Shown here piece by piece: positions 19,652 to 30,409 of a stretch of DNA of 54,288 nt. The translations under genes were made by a program, and so were the position numbers. The notes below the pieces were generated by a model. It ran no database searches, was not told the DNA's origin, and saw only the letters and a list, made by a program, of their open reading frames with translations. Numbering within the stretch: position 1 is the stretch's first letter; each line of letters opens with the position of its first letter. Source of the DNA: Lentibacillus kapialis (GTDB lineage Bacteria; Bacillota; Bacilli; Bacillales; Amphibacillaceae); the NCBI RefSeq assembly GCF_014646635.1, contig NZ_BMNQ01000015.1, positions 1 to 54,288 on the forward strand. Direction: 5' to 3'.

Positions 19652-20274
19652 CGTGCAAGCACCTCCCCTGCTTTATCAGCTGCGTCTTTAGTAATGACCA
19701 GCTTGTCATACGTCAGCAAGTCTAACACATTCACTTCTTCGACAGTTAATACATGTGCATTGGGAAGATTGTTCGCTGAAAGGATAACATTGTCATTTCT
19801 GTCAGCCGTTACAATCAGGACTTTTGTTTCAATATTCAATGCTTCAAGTATCTTCAGGATTTCTTTTGTTTTTGGAACATCCAGTGCGATATCTTCCAAC
19901 ACAACAAGATCCTCTTCTTTTATTTTGGAAGAGAAAGCGGACTTTAGTGCTAAACGACGAACTTTTTTCGGCATCTTATAACTGTAGCTTCGCGGTGAAG
20001 GACCGAAGACAGTTCCGCCGCCTACCCATTGTGGTGCACGAATCGAACCTTGGCGAGCTCGGCCTGTGCCTTTTTGACGCCATGGTTTGCGTCCTCCGCC
20101 TCTTCTTTCTGAACGGTTTTTCACATCATGTGTCCCTTGACGCATTGATGCGCGTTGCATCAAAACAGCTTCGTGCAGCACATGTGTATTGGGCTCAATA
20201 CCGAACACCGAATCATTCAATTCAACGTCTCCGGCTTGTGAACCGTCTTGTTTTAATAGTGCTACTTTAGGCAT
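19648..20274 (-). CDS. rplD: 50S ribosomal protein L4
   Basis: L4 has a globular domain and a long loop into the exit tunnel. The loop [29 protein letters not shown] starts near residue 54 and shows no obvious lesion. The product is 208 residues. In proteobacteria L4 represses its own operon. Whether that applies here is unknown, but the rpsJ leader upstream is structured. Confidence 0.97.
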   Translation of the reverse strand: MPKVALLKQDGSQAGDVELNDSVFGIEPNTHVLHEAVLMQRASMRQGTHDVKNRSERRGGGRKPWRQKGTGRARQGSIRAPQWVGGGTVFGPSPRSYSYKMPKKVRRLALKSAFSSKIKEEDLVVLEDIALDVPKTKEILKILEALNIETKVLIVTADRNDNVILSANNLPNAHVLTVEEVNVLDLLTYDKLVITKDAADKAGEVLAR

Positions 20275-20300
20275 GACTTATCCTCCTTTCGTGTTAATGG

Positions 20301-20930
20301 TTAGTTAGCCTTTAATGCATCCGTTATTTTTACGAATGATTTTTTTGCACCTGGGATATTTCCTTTGATCAGTAATAGATTTCTCTCAGCGTCAACTTTG
20401 ACCACTTCGAGATTCTGGATGGTAACCTGTTTGCCACCCATCTGGCCGGGCATCGTTTGACCCTTGAAAACACGCTGGGCATTCATATCCCCCAGACCAC
20501 CAACACCACGGTGAAAATGTGAACCATGTGTCTTCGGTCCGCGATTGTGCCCATAGCGTTTAATTGTACCCTGGAAACCTTTCCCTTTTGTTGTGCCTGT
20601 CACATCAATTTTGTCACCGGCCTCAAAAGCGTCAACGCCTATTTCCTGACCAACTTCATATTCATCAGGGTTTGCGTTACGGATTTCACGAACGCAGCGC
20701 TTAGGGGTTGTGTTTGCTTTTTCAGCATGACCTTTTTCCGCCTTATTTGAACGTGATTCTTTTTTATCAGCAAAACCGAGTTGCAGCGCTTCATAGCCAT
20801 CATTTTCCGTTGTTCTTTTTTGCAGAACGACGTTAGGCTCAGCTTGAATGACAGTCACCGGTGTAAGTTCACCCTCTTCTGAAAAGAGTTGTGTCATGCC
20901 GATTTTGCGACCTAAGATTCCTTTCGTCAT
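20301..20930 (-). CDS. rplC: 50S ribosomal protein L3
   Basis: L3 nucleates 50S assembly and reaches the peptidyl-transferase centre. The 209-residue product begins [16 protein letters not shown] and contains [26 protein letters not shown] and the extension loop [12 protein letters not shown]. It is the second gene of the S10 operon, 26 bp after rpsJ. Confidence 0.97.
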   Translation of the reverse strand: MTKGILGRKIGMTQLFSEEGELTPVTVIQAEPNVVLQKRTTENDGYEALQLGFADKKESRSNKAEKGHAEKANTTPKRCVREIRNANPDEYEVGQEIGVDAFEAGDKIDVTGTTKGKGFQGTIKRYGHNRGPKTHGSHFHRGVGGLGDMNAQRVFKGQTMPGQMGGKQVTIQNLEVVKVDAERNLLLIKGNIPGAKKSFVKITDALKAN

Positions 20931-20956
20931 CCGTTACACCTCCTATAATTATCGCG

Positions 20957-21265
20957 TTATAATTTAATTTCAATATCAACACCGGACGGCAAGTCAAGAC
21001 GCATTAATGAGTCGACTGTTTGCGGTGTCGGGCTTACGATGTCGATTAAGCGTTTATGCGTACGCATTTCAAACTGTTCACGGGCGTCTTTAAACTTGTG
21101 TGTCGCACGCAATACCGTGTAAACAGATCTTTCTGTAGGTAGCGGTATTGGTCCGGAAACATTGGCGCCGGAACGTTTAGCTGTGTCCACAATTTTCTCG
21201 GAAGATTGATCTAAAATGCGATGATCATATGCTTTTAATCGAATTCGAATCTTCTCTTTTGCCAT
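20957..21265 (-). CDS. rpsJ: 30S ribosomal protein S10
   Basis: S10 is a head protein that also serves as NusE, the partner of NusB in antitermination complexes, and contacts NusG. The 102-residue product begins [21 protein letters not shown] and contains [39 protein letters not shown]. It is the first gene of the S10 operon, with GGAGGGAAT upstream and two tandem promoters further up. Confidence 0.97.
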   Translation of the reverse strand: MAKEKIRIRLKAYDHRILDQSSEKIVDTAKRSGANVSGPIPLPTERSVYTVLRATHKFKDAREQFEMRTHKRLIDIVSPTPQTVDSLMRLDLPSGVDIEIKL

Positions 21266-21318
21266 TATATTCCCTCCTTTTCGCCTATTTTATAATAGAG
21301 CTGCTCCATGAAAATTTC

Positions 21319-21356
21319 TTGATAGCCAACCATGGCAAAGGGGCCGGGTGTATCAA
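21319..21356 (-). promoter_or_regulatory. Structured leader of the S10 operon
   Basis: Within the roughly 125-nt rpsJ leader, TTGATA and TATCAA bracket a G-C-rich core that includes GGCCC and GCCATGG. A second CATGG downstream could compete for pairing with CCATG. This could be a ribosomal-protein operator, but I know of no named motif that fits. Confidence 0.35.
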
Positions 21357-21393
21357 CAACCTTCCACTTCATCGCTTTTTGACCAACATTAAT

Positions 21394-21422
21394 AGTATAC
21401 TAAAAGTGCGTGGTCGTTGCAA
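21394..21422 (-). promoter_or_regulatory. S10 operon promoter, proximal
   Basis: TTGCAA (21417-21422) and TATACT (21394-21399) are 17 bp apart, about 130 bp upstream of the rpsJ start. Confidence 0.6.
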
Positions 21423-21460
21423 TCCCTAATTTAGTGACCTATGAGATCGCACATCTGTGA

Positions 21461-21489
21461 ATTATACATGCTTGTCACCACGAATGCAA
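21461..21489 (-). promoter_or_regulatory. S10 operon promoter, distal
   Basis: TTGCAT (21484-21489) and a perfect TATAAT (21461-21466) are 17 bp apart, about 67 bp upstream of the proximal promoter. Tandem promoters suit a highly expressed superoperon. The rest of the intergenic DNA, 21490-21658, is A+T-rich and I see nothing recognisable in it. Confidence 0.65.
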
Positions 21490-21658
21490 GGGTTGAAGGC
21501 GATTTTCAGCAATTAATTTTCATTCTTAATTCTATTAGTTAAGTGAAATGCGATGTAACTTTAAATAAAAGTCAGTGCGCCTTCTACCACTCTTGAAATA
21601 CACTCTGATGTATTGTTATTTTTGTAAGGTTTTTCATCATTTAGGCTCTCTCACATCA

Positions 21659-21747
21659 TTAGAAAAACTCGGCATTCGCCTCGTCTTATAGCGAATGCCG
21701 AGTTTTTTGTTATAAGGTCATCCATCATTTATACCTTCTGACGTTAT
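21659..21747. repeat. Dispersed repeat, copy A
   Basis: An 89-bp sequence from TTAGAAAAACTCGGCATTCGC to CTTCTGACGTTAT recurs at 43594-43683 with roughly 80-85 percent identity by eye. This copy contains an intact hairpin (17-bp arms at 21663-21679 and 21691-21707, AAAAACTCGGCATTCGC and its complement, loop of 11 nt) with T-runs on both strands. It begins directly beyond the U-tract of the tuf terminator. It may be a small non-autonomous mobile or REP-like element. Confidence 0.7.
21663..21707. terminator. Second, bidirectional hairpin terminator after tuf
   Basis: This is a 17-bp perfect stem with an 11-nt loop and A/T runs at both ends, lying inside repeat copy A. It would reinforce separation of tuf from the S10 operon promoters. 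Confidence 0.7.
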
Positions 21748-21784
21748 AAAAAAACAGGCAGTGACGTCAGGCTGCCTGTTTTTT
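21748..21784 (-). terminator. Intrinsic terminator of tuf
   Basis: ACAGGCAG pairs with CTGCCTGT, with seven A before and six T after it, 12 bp beyond the tuf stop. The symmetry would allow termination from either side. Confidence 0.85.
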
Positions 21785-21795
21785 GAAGCACATGT

Positions 21796-22986
21796 TTATT
21801 TTTGGATTTCAGTTACAACACCGGATCCAACAGTACGTCCGCCTTCACGGATAGAGAAGCGTGTACCGTCTTCAATAGCGATTGGTGAAATCAATTCAAC
21901 TTCCATTTCGATGTTATCACCCGGCATAACCATTTCAACACCTTCTGGAAGTGTAATAACACCAGTTACATCGGTTGTACGGAAGTAGAACTGCGGACGA
22001 TAGTTAGCAAAGAATGGTGTGTGACGACCGCCTTCATCTTTGGATAGTACATAAACTTCTGCTTTAAAGTTTGTGTGCGGCGTGATAGACCCTGGCTTAG
22101 CCAAAACTTGACCGCGGTTGATATCCTCACGGGAAACACCGCGAAGAAGTGCACCAATATTGTCACCGGCTTCAGCATAGTCAAGAAGCTTACGGAACAT
22201 TTCCACACCAGTAACAGTGGTTTTGCTCAAGTCTTCTGCAAGACCGACGATTTCCACTTCATCACCGACTTTTACTGTTCCGCGTTCAACACGGCCAGTT
22301 GCAACGGTACCACGGCCAGTGATTGAGAATACGTCCTCAACCGGCATCATGAATGACTTGTCGTGGTCACGCTCAGGTGTTGGAATGTATTCGTCGATTG
22401 CTGCCATGAGTTCATAGATTTTTTCTTCGTATTCAGATTCACCTTCAAGAGCCTTCAATGCTGAGCCCTTAACGACTGGAATATCGTCACCGGGGAAGTC
22501 GTATTCAGTCAGAAGATCACGGACTTCCATTTCAACCAGTTCTAGCAGCTCTTCGTCGTCAACCATGTCAACTTTATTAAGGAATACAACAATCGCCGGA
22601 ACGCCAACGTTGCGTGAAAGCAGAATGTGTTCGCGAGTCTGTGGCATTGGGCCATCAGCTGCAGATACAACAAGGATAGCACCATCCATTTGCGCTGCAC
22701 CGGTGATCATGTTTTTTACATAGTCAGCGTGTCCCGGGCAGTCAACGTGTGCATAGTGACGGGAATCTGTTTCATACTCCACATGGGAAGTAGCAATTGT
22801 AATACCGCGCTCTTTTTCCTCCGGTGCATGATCGATTTCGTCAAAATTCATTGCGGTGCCTTCACCGGATTGTTTATGCAGTGTCGTTGTGATAGCTGCA
22901 GTCAACGTCGTTTTTCCATGGTCAACGTGTCCGATTGTTCCAATATTCACGTGACTTTTCGAACGGTCAAATTTTTCTTTAGACAT
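21796..22986 (-). CDS. tuf: Elongation factor Tu
   Basis: EF-Tu carries aminoacyl-tRNA to the ribosomal A site and hydrolyses GTP on codon recognition. The 396-residue product has the G motifs [17 protein letters not shown] and NKVD, plus the catalytic histidine in the PGHADY motif. Domains 2 and 3 are complete, ending [11 protein letters not shown]. It follows fusA by 123 bp and has its own promoter and a terminator, so it can be made independently of the str operon. Confidence 0.98.
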   Translation of the reverse strand: MSKEKFDRSKSHVNIGTIGHVDHGKTTLTAAITTTLHKQSGEGTAMNFDEIDHAPEEKERGITIATSHVEYETDSRHYAHVDCPGHADYVKNMITGAAQMDGAILVVSAADGPMPQTREHILLSRNVGVPAIVVFLNKVDMVDDEELLELVEMEVRDLLTEYDFPGDDIPVVKGSALKALEGESEYEEKIYELMAAIDEYIPTPERDHDKSFMMPVEDVFSITGRGTVATGRVERGTVKVGDEVEIVGLAEDLSKTTVTGVEMFRKLLDYAEAGDNIGALLRGVSREDINRGQVLAKPGSITPHTNFKAEVYVLSKDEGGRHTPFFANYRPQFYFRTTDVTGVITLPEGVEMVMPGDNIEMEVELISPIAIEDGTRFSIREGGRTVGSGVVTEIQK

Positions 22987-23028
22987 GTATAGTTCCTCCT
23001 TTAAATAAATAAAAGTATTGTTTTAAAT

Positions 23029-23078
23029 TTATTGAAGAGCTGAATAAACTTCTTAAGCTTATCCATAGCCTTCAATAA
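23029..23078 (-). repeat. Inverted repeat in the tuf leader
   Basis: Nine-base arms TTATTGAAG and CTTCAATAA enclose 32 nt near the predicted tuf transcription start. As RNA this would give a long 5' stem-loop that could stabilise tuf mRNA. No function is established here. Confidence 0.4.
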
Positions 23079-23080
23079 AA

Positions 23081-23109
23081 GTTATACGTCAGATTAAGGA
23101 AAAAATCAA
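23081..23109 (-). promoter_or_regulatory. Promoter for tuf
   Basis: TTGATT (23104-23109) and TATAAC (23081-23086) are 17 bp apart, starting at the base next to the fusA stop codon. Confidence 0.6.
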
Positions 23110-25188
23110 TTATTCTCCAGCATTTTTCTTAATAATTTCTTCCGAGATACTCTTAGGCACTTCCTCATAATGATCAAAATGCATAGTGAATGTTCCACGC
23201 CCCTGCGTATTAGAACGCAATGCTGTTGCATAACCGAACATTTCAGACAGTGGCACAAAAGCTCTGACCAGCTGTGCCGGTCCGCGCGGTTCCATACCTT
23301 CGACTCGGCCACGGCGTGATGTGACATCGCCCATGATATCACCCATATATTCTTCAGGGACAACAATTTCAACTTTCATCATCGGCTCCAGCAGAACCGG
23401 GCTACACTTAGCTTTTGCCTCTTTGAGGGACATTGAGCCGGCTATTTTAAATGCCATTTCGTTTGAGTCAACATCATGATAGCTGCCATCGAACAGTGTG
23501 GCCTTAACATCAATCATGGGGTATCCCGCTAATACACCATTTTCCATGGATTCCTGAATACCTGCATCAACTGATGGAATGTATTCACGCGGTATGACAC
23601 CACCGACGATTTTATTTTCAAATTCATAGCCCGCACCTTCATCATTCGGTTCAAATCTTACCCAAACATGTCCATATTGTCCACGTCCGCCGGATTGACG
23701 GATAAATTTCCCTTCAACCTCAGCTGATCCACGGAATGTTTCGCGATAGGCGACCTGAGGATTACCGACCTGCGCTTCAACTTTGAATTCAGCTTTTAGG
23801 CGATTTACGATTACATCCAGATGCAATTCACCCATGCCTGAGATGATAGTCTGGCCCGTTTCCTCATCGGTTTCCGTCTTAAATGTCGGGTCTTCTTCTG
23901 CCAGTTTAGCCAAGGCTATAGCCATTTTGTCTTGATCGGCTTTTGTTTTCGGTTCAATGGCAACAGAGATAACCGGATCAGGGAAATCCATGGATTCAAG
24001 AATCACAAGGTCGTTTTCGTCGCATATCGTTTCCCCGGTCGAGGTGTCTTTCAATCCTACACCTGCTGCAATTTCACCGGCATGTACTGTTTTGATTTCC
24101 TGACGGGAGTTGGCGTGCATTTGCAGAATACGCCCCACACGTTCGCGCTTATCTTTGACAGAGTTTTTGACATATGATCCCGCATCCAATGTACCGGAGT
24201 AAACCCGGAAGAATGTCAGCTTACCTACATATGGGTCAGTCATGACTTTAAATGCCAGTGCAGAAAATGGTGCGTTATCGTCAGACGGGCGCGTTGTTTC
24301 CTCTTCCGTATCCGGATCAAACCCTTCAATCGGAGGTACATCCGTTGGAGCCGGAAGATAATCAATCACACCATCGAGCACTAATTGAACACCTTTATTT
24401 TTAAATGCTGATCCACAGTAAACCGGGTAAAATTCAACATTCAGTGTAGCTGTTCGGATAGCCTTTTTTAGATCCTCATTGGAAATCTCTTCACCTTCAA
24501 GATATTGCATCATGAGGTCTTCATCAACTTCAGCTACAGCCTCGATCAGTTCACCGCGTAATTCTTCAGCTTTTTCCTTATATTCATCAGGAATTTCACG
24601 GGCGTCCGCACGTGTGCCAAGCTCATCTTCATAATAATATGCATCCATGGTGATAAGATCAATGATACCTTCAAAGTTATCTTCCGCACCAATGGGGAGC
24701 TGAACGGCGTGTGCATTGGCTCCGAGACGTTCTTTCAATGTGTTGGTCGAATACAAAAAGTCCGCACCGACCTTATCCATTTTGTTAACAAACACAATTC
24801 GCGGAACACCATATGTTGTTGCCTGGCGCCATACGGTTTCTGTCTGCGGCTCCACACCTGATTGTGCGTCAAGAACTGTCACAGCACCGTCAAGTACGCG
24901 CAAAGAACGTTCAACTTCAACAGTGAAATCCACGTGTCCCGGTGTATCAATAATGTTAATACGGTGATTTTTCCACTGGGCAGTGGTCGCAGCAGATGTG
25001 ATCGTTATACCGCGATCTTGTTCCTGCTCCATCCAGTCCATCTGTGATGCACCTTCATGGGTTTCACCAATTTTGTGAATACGTCCCGTATAGAAAAGAA
25101 TACGTTCGGTAGTAGTGGTCTTACCTGCATCAATGTGTGCCATAATACCAATGTTACGTGTCTTTTCCAAGGAGAACTCTCTAGCCAT
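23110..25188 (-). CDS. fusA: Elongation factor G
   Basis: EF-G drives translocation and, with RRF, ribosome recycling. The 692-residue product has [36 protein letters not shown] and [10 protein letters not shown] in the G domain, followed by domains II-V with the conserved [14 protein letters not shown] and C-terminal [18 protein letters not shown]. It follows rpsG by 42 bp in the usual str order. Confidence 0.98.
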   Translation of the reverse strand: MAREFSLEKTRNIGIMAHIDAGKTTTTERILFYTGRIHKIGETHEGASQMDWMEQEQDRGITITSAATTAQWKNHRINIIDTPGHVDFTVEVERSLRVLDGAVTVLDAQSGVEPQTETVWRQATTYGVPRIVFVNKMDKVGADFLYSTNTLKERLGANAHAVQLPIGAEDNFEGIIDLITMDAYYYEDELGTRADAREIPDEYKEKAEELRGELIEAVAEVDEDLMMQYLEGEEISNEDLKKAIRTATLNVEFYPVYCGSAFKNKGVQLVLDGVIDYLPAPTDVPPIEGFDPDTEEETTRPSDDNAPFSALAFKVMTDPYVGKLTFFRVYSGTLDAGSYVKNSVKDKRERVGRILQMHANSRQEIKTVHAGEIAAGVGLKDTSTGETICDENDLVILESMDFPDPVISVAIEPKTKADQDKMAIALAKLAEEDPTFKTETDEETGQTIISGMGELHLDVIVNRLKAEFKVEAQVGNPQVAYRETFRGSAEVEGKFIRQSGGRGQYGHVWVRFEPNDEGAGYEFENKIVGGVIPREYIPSVDAGIQESMENGVLAGYPMIDVKATLFDGSYHDVDSNEMAFKIAGSMSLKEAKAKCSPVLLEPMMKVEIVVPEEYMGDIMGDVTSRRGRVEGMEPRGPAQLVRAFVPLSEMFGYATALRSNTQGRGTFTMHFDHYEEVPKSISEEIIKKNAGE

Positions 25189-25230
25189 GTATTCTTCTCC
25201 TTTCTCTTGAAAGCTTTTATTTGGTTATGA

Positions 25231-25701
25231 TTACCAACGATAGTGGGCAAATGCTTTGTTTGCCTCGGCCATCTTGTGTAATTCTTCGCGTCTTTTGACG
25301 GACGCCCCTGTGTTATTCGAAGCATCCAGTATTTCGTTGGCAAGACGTTCATCCATTGTTTTTTCTCCACGAAGACGTGAATAGTTAACAATATAACGCA
25401 AGCCCAATGCCTGACGGCGTTCCGGGCGCACTTCCATCGGTACTTGATAGTTTGAACCACCGACGCGGCGTGCACGCACTTCCAGAACTGGCATGACATT
25501 CTTCATGGCTTGTTCAAAAACCTCCATTGCGTCCTGTCCGCTTTTTTCCGAGACGAGTGCAAACGCGTTATAGAGAATCTTTTGTGCTCTACCCCGCTTA
25601 CCGTCGATCATAATCTGGTTGATTAAACGCGTTACCAATTTTGAATTGTAAAGTGGATCCGGCAAGACATCGCGCTTAGGTACTGGTCCTTTACGTGGCA
25701 T
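25231..25701 (-). CDS. rpsG: 30S ribosomal protein S7
   Basis: S7 initiates assembly of the small-subunit head and contacts E-site tRNA. The ATG at 25701 ([20 protein letters not shown]) lies after AAGGAGGG and gives 156 residues. An upstream in-frame start at 25737 overlaps the rpsL end and has no family support. S7 is the classical autoregulator of the str operon in E. coli. Confidence 0.97.
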   Translation of the reverse strand: MPRKGPVPKRDVLPDPLYNSKLVTRLINQIMIDGKRGRAQKILYNAFALVSEKSGQDAMEVFEQAMKNVMPVLEVRARRVGGSNYQVPMEVRPERRQALGLRYIVNYSRLRGEKTMDERLANEILDASNNTGASVKRREELHKMAEANKAFAHYRW

Positions 25702-25737
25702 ATGTCGCCCTCCTTTCCCTGAATCTATTGTATCCAT

Positions 25738-26160
25738 TTATTTTTTCTTGGCTTTTGGTTTCTTAGTACCGTATTTTGAACGGCCTTGTGCACGGCCTTC
25801 AACACCAGCAGTGTCAAGCGCGCCGCGTACAACATGATAGCGGACACCCGGCAAGTCTTTCACACGGCCCCCGCGAATCAGTACAACACTGTGTTCCTGC
25901 AGGTTGTGTCCAATTCCAGGAATATAAGCAGACACTTCCATGTTGTTTGACAAGCGAACACGTGCGTATTTTCGCAGTGCAGAGTTCGGTTTCTTAGGTG
26001 TCAATGTACCAACACGTGTGCAAACACCTCGTTTTTGTGGTGCGTTTTGACTCGTGAATTGTTTTTTAAAACTATTATATCCACTGTTCAGCGCAGGTGA
26101 GTCATATTTTTTAGGTTTGCTCACCCGGCCTTTACGTACCAATTGATTGATTGTAGGCAT
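25738..26160 (-). CDS. rpsL: 30S ribosomal protein S12
   Basis: S12 sits at the decoding centre. The 140-residue product contains [20 protein letters not shown] and [18 protein letters not shown]. The lysines in TPKKPNS and GRVKDLP, the positions usually changed in streptomycin resistance, are wild type. The 140-bp spacer to rplGB holds a possible hairpin (ACCACC with GGTGGT, 35-nt loop) but no convincing promoter. Confidence 0.97.
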   Translation of the reverse strand: MPTINQLVRKGRVSKPKKYDSPALNSGYNSFKKQFTSQNAPQKRGVCTRVGTLTPKKPNSALRKYARVRLSNNMEVSAYIPGIGHNLQEHSVVLIRGGRVKDLPGVRYHVVRGALDTAGVEGRAQGRSKYGTKKPKAKKK

Positions 26161-26300
26161 GTCACTTCCTCCTTCCCTTTTAAATTGTTAATTCGATAGA
26201 TGGTCCACCACCCATCACGAGTGCCATTGTAATGCCACATATCCAGGTGGTTCATTTTTTTGCAAAAAACAAAGTCTTAGCGACGGCCTCGCCAAAACCC

Positions 26301-26552
26301 TTATTGTTTTACTGCCACAGTTGAGGCACCGACATCGATACCGCAAGCAGCACCAAGCTTTTGCATGGAATCAACCCGATGGCAGGGCACACTCATTTCA
26401 TGAGCCATACCTTCCACCTTCAGGGTGATGTTCCTGTCTGCATCATCAGCAATAAACACTTCACTTACAGCATCACGTTTCATTGCTTTAAGTGTCTGTT
26501 TCGTTCCGATTATCAAATCTGACCGAAACCGGGTCACTTTTTCATAAGACAT
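26301..26552 (-). CDS. rplGB: L7Ae-family K-turn-binding protein (YbxF/RplGB)
   Basis: This L7Ae/L30e-fold protein of 83 residues binds kink-turn RNA. The B. subtilis relative associates with K-turns, and its cellular role is unclear. The ATG at 26552 (MSYEKVTRFRSDLIIGTKQTLKAMKRD) is preceded by TTGGAGG and matches the family. A longer frame to 26627 does not. The C-terminal KLGAACGIDVGASTVAV motif is typical. It lies between rpoC and rpsL as in Bacillus. Confidence 0.9.
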   Translation of the reverse strand: MSYEKVTRFRSDLIIGTKQTLKAMKRDAVSEVFIADDADRNITLKVEGMAHEMSVPCHRVDSMQKLGAACGIDVGASTVAVKQ

Positions 26553-26673
26553 CTGCAGATCCTCCAAAGCAACAAGTATAATCGGAAGCACCCAAGATAT
26601 ATTACCATTCCTGACGTGTATTGTCAACGTTCATTCCATCTATTTTTTGAGTGCTTCCAATATCATTACTTGC

Positions 26674-29600
26674 CTATGAAAATGTGTTTTCCACCGGCTC
26701 TGTTTCTTCCGGCTCATCAACACTTTCTTCCGGTTCATCCAATGATGTCTCAAGGTTTCGATAGCGCTGAATTCCAGTGCCGGCAGGAACCAGCTTGCCA
26801 ATAATGACATTTTCTTTAAGACCGAGCAATTCATCACGTTTACCTTTTATTGCAGCATCCGTTAGTACACGGGTTGTTTCCTGGAAGGATGCAGCAGACA
26901 AGAAGGAGTCAGTTTCCAATGATGCTTTTGTAATACCAAGCAGTACAGGCTGGCCAATCGCCGGTTGCCGGCCTTCCAGCAAGATTTCCTGGTTGGCATC
27001 ACGGAACTGGTGAATTTCCAGTAAAGAACCAGGAAGTTCATCCGTATCACCTGATTCAACAACACGAATTTTGCGCATCATCTGACGTACCATAACCTCA
27101 ACGTGTTTGTCGCCGATTTCAACACCTTGCATACGGTATACCTTTTGGACTTCCCGCAGCAGATATTGTTGTACGCCATCAATACCTTGTACGCGGAGCA
27201 GTTCTTTTGGATCAACAGAACCTTCCGTAAGTGCTTGCCCGGCGATGACACCATCACCTTCAGACACTCTCATTCGTGCATTGTAAGGAACTGGATAGGT
27301 ACGTTGTTCGACATCGCCTTGGATGACGACCTCCTGTTTGTCTTTCACTTCTTTTATTTCTTGTACGGTACCATAAATCTCACTGATCACAGCCTGACCT
27401 TTTGGATTGCGGGCTTCAAAAAGCTCTTGAATACGCGGCAAGCCCTGTGTGATATCATCACCGGCTACACCACCAGTGTGGAAGGTACGCATAGTCAACT
27501 GTGTACCCGGTTCTCCAATGGATTGTGCAGCAATAATACCGACTGCTTCGCCGACTTCAACTTCATCACCGGTAGCCAGGTTGCGGCCGTAGCATTTTTT
27601 GCAAACACCATGTTTGGTGTTGCATGTAAATGCAGAACGGATAATAACTTCTTCAACGCCCGCTTCTACGGTTCGCTTGGCCTGATCTTCCGTCATCACG
27701 TCATTTTTCTGTGCAATCACTTCACCGGTTTCAGGATGATGTACATTCTCAAATACTGTACGTCCGACTAAGCGGTCAAGCAACGGTTCAATCACTTCCA
27801 CGTCATCTGTTAAAGCAGAAACAGTCAGGCCGCGGTCAGTCCCGCAATCATCTTCACGGATGATAACATCCTGAGCAACGTCTACAAGACGACGCGTCAG
27901 ATAACCCGAATCAGCGGTTTTCAGTGCTGTGTCGGCAAGACCTTTACGCGCACCGTGTGTGGATATAAAGTATTCCAATACTGTCAAGCCTTCGCGGAAG
28001 CTAGACTTGATCGGTAATTCCATAATCTCTCCGGCCGGGTTAGCCATCAGACCGCGCATGCCGGCAAGCTGTGTGAAGTTGGAAGCATTACCTCTCGCTC
28101 CGGAATCACTCATCATAAAGATTGGGTTCCGATTATCCAGCGATTCCATCAAGCGATCCTGAATATCATCCTTAGCCTGTGACCAGATTGCAATTACTCG
28201 GTCATACCGCTCGCCATCTGTAATCAGACCGCGTCTGAACTGTTTGGACACGTTATCAACTTGTTTCTGTGCTTCGTTAAGAACCTCTTCTTTCTCTTTG
28301 AGGACGACAATGTCTGAAACACCTACAGTCATACCTGCTCTCGTTGAGTAACTGAATCCAAGATCCTTCATACGGTCAAGCATTTTGGATGTTTCGGTTA
28401 TCTTGAACCGTTTAAATACCTCGGCAATGATATCACCCAATATACCTTTTTTGAACGGCGGGATAATGTCACGCTCTTTAATCTCTTCGGCAACATCTGT
28501 CCCCTGTTCAACAAAGTATTTGGCAGGTGTTTTTATTTCGAGATTTGACTTTGTCGGTTCGTTAATATATGGGAACGACTCCGGCAAAATCTCATTAAAA
28601 ATCAATTTGCCGATTGTTGTCAGCAGCATTTGACCCTGTTGCTCTTCTGTAAAGGATTTTTTGTTAAGACTTGATGCTTTGACAGCTACGCGCGAGTGCA
28701 GATGAACATAACCGTTCTGATAGGCAAGGAGCGCTTCATCTGTATCTTTGAAACGGCTTCCCTCACCGACTGCATTTTCACGTTCCAGTGTCAGGTAATA
28801 GTTACCCAAAACCATATCCTGTGATGGTGTTACAACAGGTTTCCCATCTTTCGGGTTCAGGATATTCTGTGCCGCAAGCATCAGAACTCGAGCTTCTGCT
28901 TGTGCTTCCGCCGAAAGTGGCACGTGTACAGCCATTTGGTCACCATCAAAGTCTGCATTATAAGCTGTACAGACAAGTGGATGAAGGCGAATAGCACGGC
29001 CTTCAACCAGGACGGGCTCAAAAGCCTGAATACCCAGGCGGTGCAAGGTCGGTGCACGATTTAACAGAACCGGATGTTCCTTGATCACTTCTTCAAGTAC
29101 ATCCCATACTTCAGGATGAACCCGTTCGATTTTGCGTTTGGCCGATTTAATATTATGAGCAAAGCCTTTTTCAACGAGTTCCTTCATAATGAATGGCTTA
29201 AATAGTTCCAGAGCCATTTCCTTTGGTAGACCGCATTGATACATTTCCAGACTCGGCCCGACGACGATTACTGAGCGTCCGGAGTAATCGACACGTTTAC
29301 CCAGCAAGTTTTGACGGAAACGTCCCTGTTTCCCTTTCAGCATATGAGAGAGTGATTTAAGCGGACGATTACCGGGACCTGTTACCGGTCGCCCGCGCCG
29401 TCCGTTATCAATGAGCGCATCAACCGATTCCTGCAGCATTCGCTTTTCGTTTTGAACGATGATGCTTGGCGCACCAAGATCAAGCAGGCGTTTTAGGCGA
29501 TTGTTACGGTTGATGACACGCCGATATAAATCGTTGAGATCTGATGTGGCAAAGCGTCCTCCATCAAGTTGAACCATCGGACGAATTTCCGGCGGGATAA

Positions 29601-30297
29601 CCGGAAGAACATCGAGAACCATCCAGGAAGTATCGTTTCCGGAATTACGAAATGACTCCAGCACTTCAAGTCGTTTAATGGCACGCGTTCTGCGCTGTCC
29701 ATGTGCTGTCTTCAATTCCTCTTTCAATGTGTCAACTTCTTTTTCAAGGTCAATATCCTGCAGAAGCTTACGGATTGCTTCAGCACCCATTTGTGCCTTA
29801 AATGTCGCACCATATTTCTCATAATAAGCACGATATTCCTTTTCGGAAAGAAGCTGTTTCTTTTCCAGTGGCGTATCACCAGTTTCCGTAACAATATACG
29901 CAGCGAAATAAATGACTTCTTCCAAGGCACGAGGTGACATATCCAATACAAGACCCATGCGACTTGGAATCCCTTTAAAATACCAAATGTGTGATATAGG
30001 GGCAGCCAGTTCAAGATGACCCATGCGTTCACGGCGGACTTTTGCTTTTGTAACCTCTACGCCGCACCGGTCACAAACGACACCTTTGTAGCGTACTCGC
30101 TTGTATTTGCCGCAATGACATTCCCAGTCCTTCTGCGGTCCAAAAATCCGTTCGCAAAACAGACCGTCTTTTTCCGGCTTTAATGTGCGATAGTTGATTG
30201 TCTCCGGCTTCTTGACCTCACCATGAGACCACGAGCGAATCTTCTCCGACGAAGCTAACCCTATTTTCATATACTCAAAATTATTTACATCCAGCAA
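26674..30297 (-). CDS. rpoC: DNA-directed RNA polymerase beta' subunit
   Basis: RpoC forms the clamp and active site with RpoB. The 1207-residue product has the N-terminal zinc cluster ([20 protein letters not shown]), the catalytic [16 protein letters not shown], the bridge-helix and trigger-loop region ([30 protein letters not shown]) and an acidic tail ([15 protein letters not shown]). The start is TTG with GGGAGG upstream, giving [15 protein letters not shown], close to the family start. A set of overlapping hairpins precedes it. Confidence 0.98.
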   Translation of the reverse strand: MLDVNNFEYMKIGLASSEKIRSWSHGEVKKPETINYRTLKPEKDGLFCERIFGPQKDWECHCGKYKRVRYKGVVCDRCGVEVTKAKVRRERMGHLELAAPISHIWYFKGIPSRMGLVLDMSPRALEEVIYFAAYIVTETGDTPLEKKQLLSEKEYRAYYEKYGATFKAQMGAEAIRKLLQDIDLEKEVDTLKEELKTAHGQRRTRAIKRLEVLESFRNSGNDTSWMVLDVLPVIPPEIRPMVQLDGGRFATSDLNDLYRRVINRNNRLKRLLDLGAPSIIVQNEKRMLQESVDALIDNGRRGRPVTGPGNRPLKSLSHMLKGKQGRFRQNLLGKRVDYSGRSVIVVGPSLEMYQCGLPKEMALELFKPFIMKELVEKGFAHNIKSAKRKIERVHPEVWDVLEEVIKEHPVLLNRAPTLHRLGIQAFEPVLVEGRAIRLHPLVCTAYNADFDGDQMAVHVPLSAEAQAEARVLMLAAQNILNPKDGKPVVTPSQDMVLGNYYLTLERENAVGEGSRFKDTDEALLAYQNGYVHLHSRVAVKASSLNKKSFTEEQQGQMLLTTIGKLIFNEILPESFPYINEPTKSNLEIKTPAKYFVEQGTDVAEEIKERDIIPPFKKGILGDIIAEVFKRFKITETSKMLDRMKDLGFSYSTRAGMTVGVSDIVVLKEKEEVLNEAQKQVDNVSKQFRRGLITDGERYDRVIAIWSQAKDDIQDRLMESLDNRNPIFMMSDSGARGNASNFTQLAGMRGLMANPAGEIMELPIKSSFREGLTVLEYFISTHGARKGLADTALKTADSGYLTRRLVDVAQDVIIREDDCGTDRGLTVSALTDDVEVIEPLLDRLVGRTVFENVHHPETGEVIAQKNDVMTEDQAKRTVEAGVEEVIIRSAFTCNTKHGVCKKCYGRNLATGDEVEVGEAVGIIAAQSIGEPGTQLTMRTFHTGGVAGDDITQGLPRIQELFEARNPKGQAVISEIYGTVQEIKEVKDKQEVVIQGDVEQRTYPVPYNARMRVSEGDGVIAGQALTEGSVDPKELLRVQGIDGVQQYLLREVQKVYRMQGVEIGDKHVEVMVRQMMRKIRVVESGDTDELPGSLLEIHQFRDANQEILLEGRQPAIGQPVLLGITKASLETDSFLSAASFQETTRVLTDAAIKGKRDELLGLKENVIIGKLVPAGTGIQRYRNLETSLDEPEESVDEPEETEPVENTFS

Positions 30298-30318
30298 GGG
30301 TCTACCTCCCTTTTTTGT

Positions 30319-30363
30319 GTCCGAATTTCCCGGACCGGAAAAACCGGTGTTTTACCGGTTTTT
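30319..30363 (-). promoter_or_regulatory. Overlapping hairpins between rpoB and rpoC
   Basis: On the minus strand the first hairpin (30339-30363) is a perfect 10-bp stem, AAAAACCGGT with ACCGGTTTTT, with a 5-nt loop and T-rich 3' arm, like an intrinsic terminator. The second (30334-30348) pairs ACCGG with CCGGT and reuses part of the first. The third (30319-30335) pairs GTCCG with CGGAC next to the rpoC ribosome-binding site. The first and second exclude each other, and the second and third share two bases. Confidence 0.55.
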
Positions 30364-30409
30364 GATCCGATATTCATCATCAGCCTATACAAAGTGCAAC
30401 CCAATCCTA

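Noticed and set aside
27103-27771. Plus-strand open frame of 222 codons
   Set aside because: It is antisense to rpoC, has no recognisable domain or ribosome-binding site, and arises from the codon pattern of the real gene.
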